Shown in pieces: positions 13,051-14,399 of a stretch of 14,399 nucleotides of DNA; position 1 is the stretch's first letter; each line of letters starts with the position of its first letter. This DNA is from Prolixibacteraceae bacterium (GTDB taxonomy: Bacteria > Bacteroidota > Bacteroidia > Bacteroidales > Prolixibacteraceae), in contig JALOCD010000109.1 of NCBI GenBank assembly GCA_023228025.1, positions 1 through 14,399 on the forward strand, read 5' to 3'. A model generated the notes under the pieces. The model made no database searches. It was not told where the DNA came from and worked only from the letters and a program-made list of their open reading frames with translations. The position numbers were made by a program, and so were the translations under genes.

Positions 13051-13827
13051 TTACCAATTCTTATCAACATTCCTTTTTTCTGCTTTCAATGCCTGGGCTT
13101 TTTTTACTTTTTCCTGGGTCTGTTTTTCATCATTTTCCAGTGCCTGTAACATCTGCTCAGCATTCTGTTTTGATATTTTGTTTTGTTGTGGTTGCTGTTT
13201 TTGATTTTGTTGCTGATCCTTGTTTTGATCCTGGTTCTGCTTTTGCTTGTCCTGATCTTTTTTCTGGTCTTTGTTTTGATCCTTATTCTGATCCTTGTTT
13301 TGGTCTTTATTCTGATCCTTCTTATCCTTATCCTTGTCTTTGTCCTTGTTTTGTTGTTTTTTCTTCTCCTCTTCCTTCTTCATTTTCATGGCATAGGCGA
13401 GGTTGTATTTGGTTTCCGGATCATTGGGGGTGAGGCGCAATGCTTTTTTATAGGTAGCGATGCTTTCATCCAGTTTCTTTTGGACCAGGTAGGAGTTCCC
13501 CATGTTGTGAAAAGCCATGGATTTGTCGGCCGGAAACGGTGCTTTTTCTGCAATATCCCCGAACTCCTTGGCCGATTCGTCGGCCTTCTTCTGTTTGTAT
13601 AGCGCATCGGCCAGGTTGAACTGCCACTGGTGGTCTTCGGGTTTTATCTCCAAGGCCCGGCGGTAGGCCACTTCTGCCTTGCCAAAACTGACAGTATCCA
13701 GTTTGGCGGTATCCTTCAAGCCGGTTTCAAACCATTTGTTGCCCTCCCGGACAAACTTCCTCTCTTTTTGGGCAAGGGCCACAAAAGCGGGTAAAAGCAA
13801 GATGACTAGGATGAAATATCGTTTCAT
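13051..13827 (-). CDS. batC: BatC, TPR protein with charged low-complexity tail
   Basis: I choose ATG 13827 (258 residues): it starts a clear signal peptide (MKRYFILVILLLPAFVALAQ) and overlaps the batB stop as ATGA. An in-frame ATG at 13872 would add 15 residues inside batB. TPR motifs cover about 45-150, with YRRALEIKPEDHQWQFNLAD and the AFHNMGNSYLVQKKLDESIA region. Residues about 147-217 are almost only K, D, Q, N and E, with reiterated KDQN units, followed by a short helix that includes AEQMLQALENDEKQTQEKVKK cut here. In Bat systems BatC is a periplasmic TPR partner of the membrane VWA proteins. The charged tail is common in BatC homologues and may be flexible. The next gene is separated by the long inverted repeat. 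Confidence 0.9.
   Translation of the reverse strand: MKRYFILVILLLPAFVALAQKERKFVREGNKWFETGLKDTAKLDTVSFGKAEVAYRRALEIKPEDHQWQFNLADALYKQKKADESAKEFGDIAEKAPFPADKSMAFHNMGNSYLVQKKLDESIATYKKALRLTPNDPETKYNLAYAMKMKKEEEKKKQQNKDKDKDKDKKDQNKDQNKDQNKDQNKDQKKDQDKQKQNQDQNKDQQQNQKQQPQQNKISKQNAEQMLQALENDEKQTQEKVKKAQALKAEKRNVDKNW
13177..13389 (-). repeat. Low-complexity KDQN-coding tract in batC
   Basis: The tract codes for strings such as KDKDKDKDKK and KDQNKDQNKDQN. At DNA level, units close to TTTTGATCCTTG/TTTGGTCTTTAT recur with a period of about 12 on the plus strand. Codons vary between units, so the amino-acid pattern is kept beyond simple DNA slippage. Length variation between strains is likely. Confidence 0.8.
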
Positions 13828-14399
13828 AGTTTTTGTTTGTTTATTCCAAATAACCTGAAATTTTTTAGCCATTTGTTTTTGCGGTCAAGGATCAGGAAAT
13901 CTGCCAGGATCAGGAAAAACGCGAGCGTAAGAAACAGGGCAAACTGATCGTTGTATTCTGAATATTCGCGGGATTCCATCTCCGTTTTCTGCATTTTCTC
14001 GATCTCGTTAAAAAGATTGTTGAGTCCTACTTCCGCATTGTTGGCCCGAATGTAGGAGCCACCGCCGGCCTCGGCAATCTGCGTCAACATCGGTTCGTCC
14101 AATTTGGTTACCACGATGCTGCCGGATTTGTCCTTGAGGAAGTCGCTGCTGCCTTCCGTGAGCGGTATTGGCGCTCCCTGCGGTAGTCCCATGCCGATGG
14201 TATGGACCACAATTCCCTTGTCTTTGGCTTTTTTTGCCATTCCGACCGCATCGTCTTCATGATTTTCACCGTCGGTGATGATGATGATGGCTTTGCTACC
14301 GTCGAAGTTGGGGGAGAAAGATTTCATCGCCATCTCGATGGATGCGCCAATGGCAGTACCCTGAACAGGCACAACATCCGTGGTAATGGACTCCAGAAA
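13824..14399 (-). CDS. batB: BatB, VWA-domain membrane protein (5' end beyond window)
   Basis: The last 191 residues are present and the frame is open to the window edge. The GTG at 14372 is internal, since FLESITTDVV before it continues the VWA fold. The visible VWA part has the MIDAS Thr in VQGTAIGASI and the third metal-site motif IIITDGENHEDDA. It continues through GIVVHTIGMG and the typical IVTKLDEPMLTQIAEAGGGSYIRA strand-helix, split at about residues 100-124. A membrane helix lies near the C-terminus (FALFLTLAFFLILADFLIL), followed by a basic tail. BatA and BatB look alike; I call BatB because batC follows at once with a four-base ATGA overlap. VWA proteins of this group work with a MoxR AAA+ ATPase, presumably encoded to the right outside the window. 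Confidence 0.88.
   Translation of the reverse strand, partial: FLESITTDVVPVQGTAIGASIEMAMKSFSPNFDGSKAIIIITDGENHEDDAVGMAKKAKDKGIVVHTIGMGLPQGAPIPLTEGSSDFLKDKSGSIVVTKLDEPMLTQIAEAGGGSYIRANNAEVGLNNLFNEIEKMQKTEMESREYSEYNDQFALFLTLAFFLILADFLILDRKNKWLKNFRLFGINKQKL

Noticed and set aside
13183..13602. Leu/Val/Ile-rich open frame antisense to batC, looking like a membrane protein
   Set aside because: It is the mirror image of the K/D/Q/N-coding tract; its hydrophobicity is an artefact of the complementary strand.
13828..13872. 15-residue N-terminal extension of batC
   Set aside because: It lies within batB, precedes a good signal peptide, and the ATGA overlap at 13824-13827 supports the later start.

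Overview
The window looks like a chromosomal segment of a Bacteroidota (Bacteroidales-like) bacterium. The reasons are: a Bat aerotolerance cluster in the order batB-batC-batD-batE; a LytS/LytT-type two-component pair; a secreted family 2 glycoside hydrolase; TAnnTTTG-type -7 elements at tex and at the hydrolase gene; starts without clear Shine-Dalgarno sequences; and tRNA pieces without an encoded CCA. No single marker fixes the genus.

Positions 1-280 look like the edge of an integrated element. They hold the tail of an unidentified gene, a strong hairpin, and two tRNA fragments in the wrong order. The 3' half of a tRNA (148-183) lies upstream of a 5' half (204-239). Put back in normal order, the two halves fold into a full cloverleaf with a Phe-type GAA anticodon. 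This is either a circularly permuted tRNA-like gene or, more likely, an integration scar next to a decayed tandem copy. Positions 418-2813 are an AT-rich accessory block on the minus strand: an AbiEi/AbiEii toxin-antitoxin pair, probably anti-phage, then a small protein with a CcbP-like calcium-binding domain.

Positions 3036-5165 encode the transcription accessory protein Tex on the plus strand. Its start almost coincides with the predicted transcription start, and a perfect 21-bp-arm palindrome lies just upstream. Convergent to it (5280-6987, minus) is the LytTR response regulator and sensor kinase pair. Next come a secreted GH2 enzyme (7214-9019) and a cyclase-family metallohydrolase (9261-9881), both minus and apparently monocistronic.

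Positions 10291-14399 (minus) hold batB (cut by the window edge), batC, batD and batE, co-oriented. batB/batC share an ATGA overlap, and batD/batE are 10 nt apart. The batC-batD junction is interrupted by a perfect 40-bp-arm inverted repeat built from 9-bp units. Such proteins form a cell-envelope assembly: VWA proteins, TPR proteins, the multidomain BatD, and the TPR-SH3 protein BatE.

Many gene junctions carry short-period repeats, often palindromic: CACAGAGnnn with period 10, AAGTGCCTA with period 9, CATCCYAGT with period 9, and CACGAAGG-type. None has a clear T-tract, so they do not read as ordinary terminators. They look like several dispersed repeat families of the genome.
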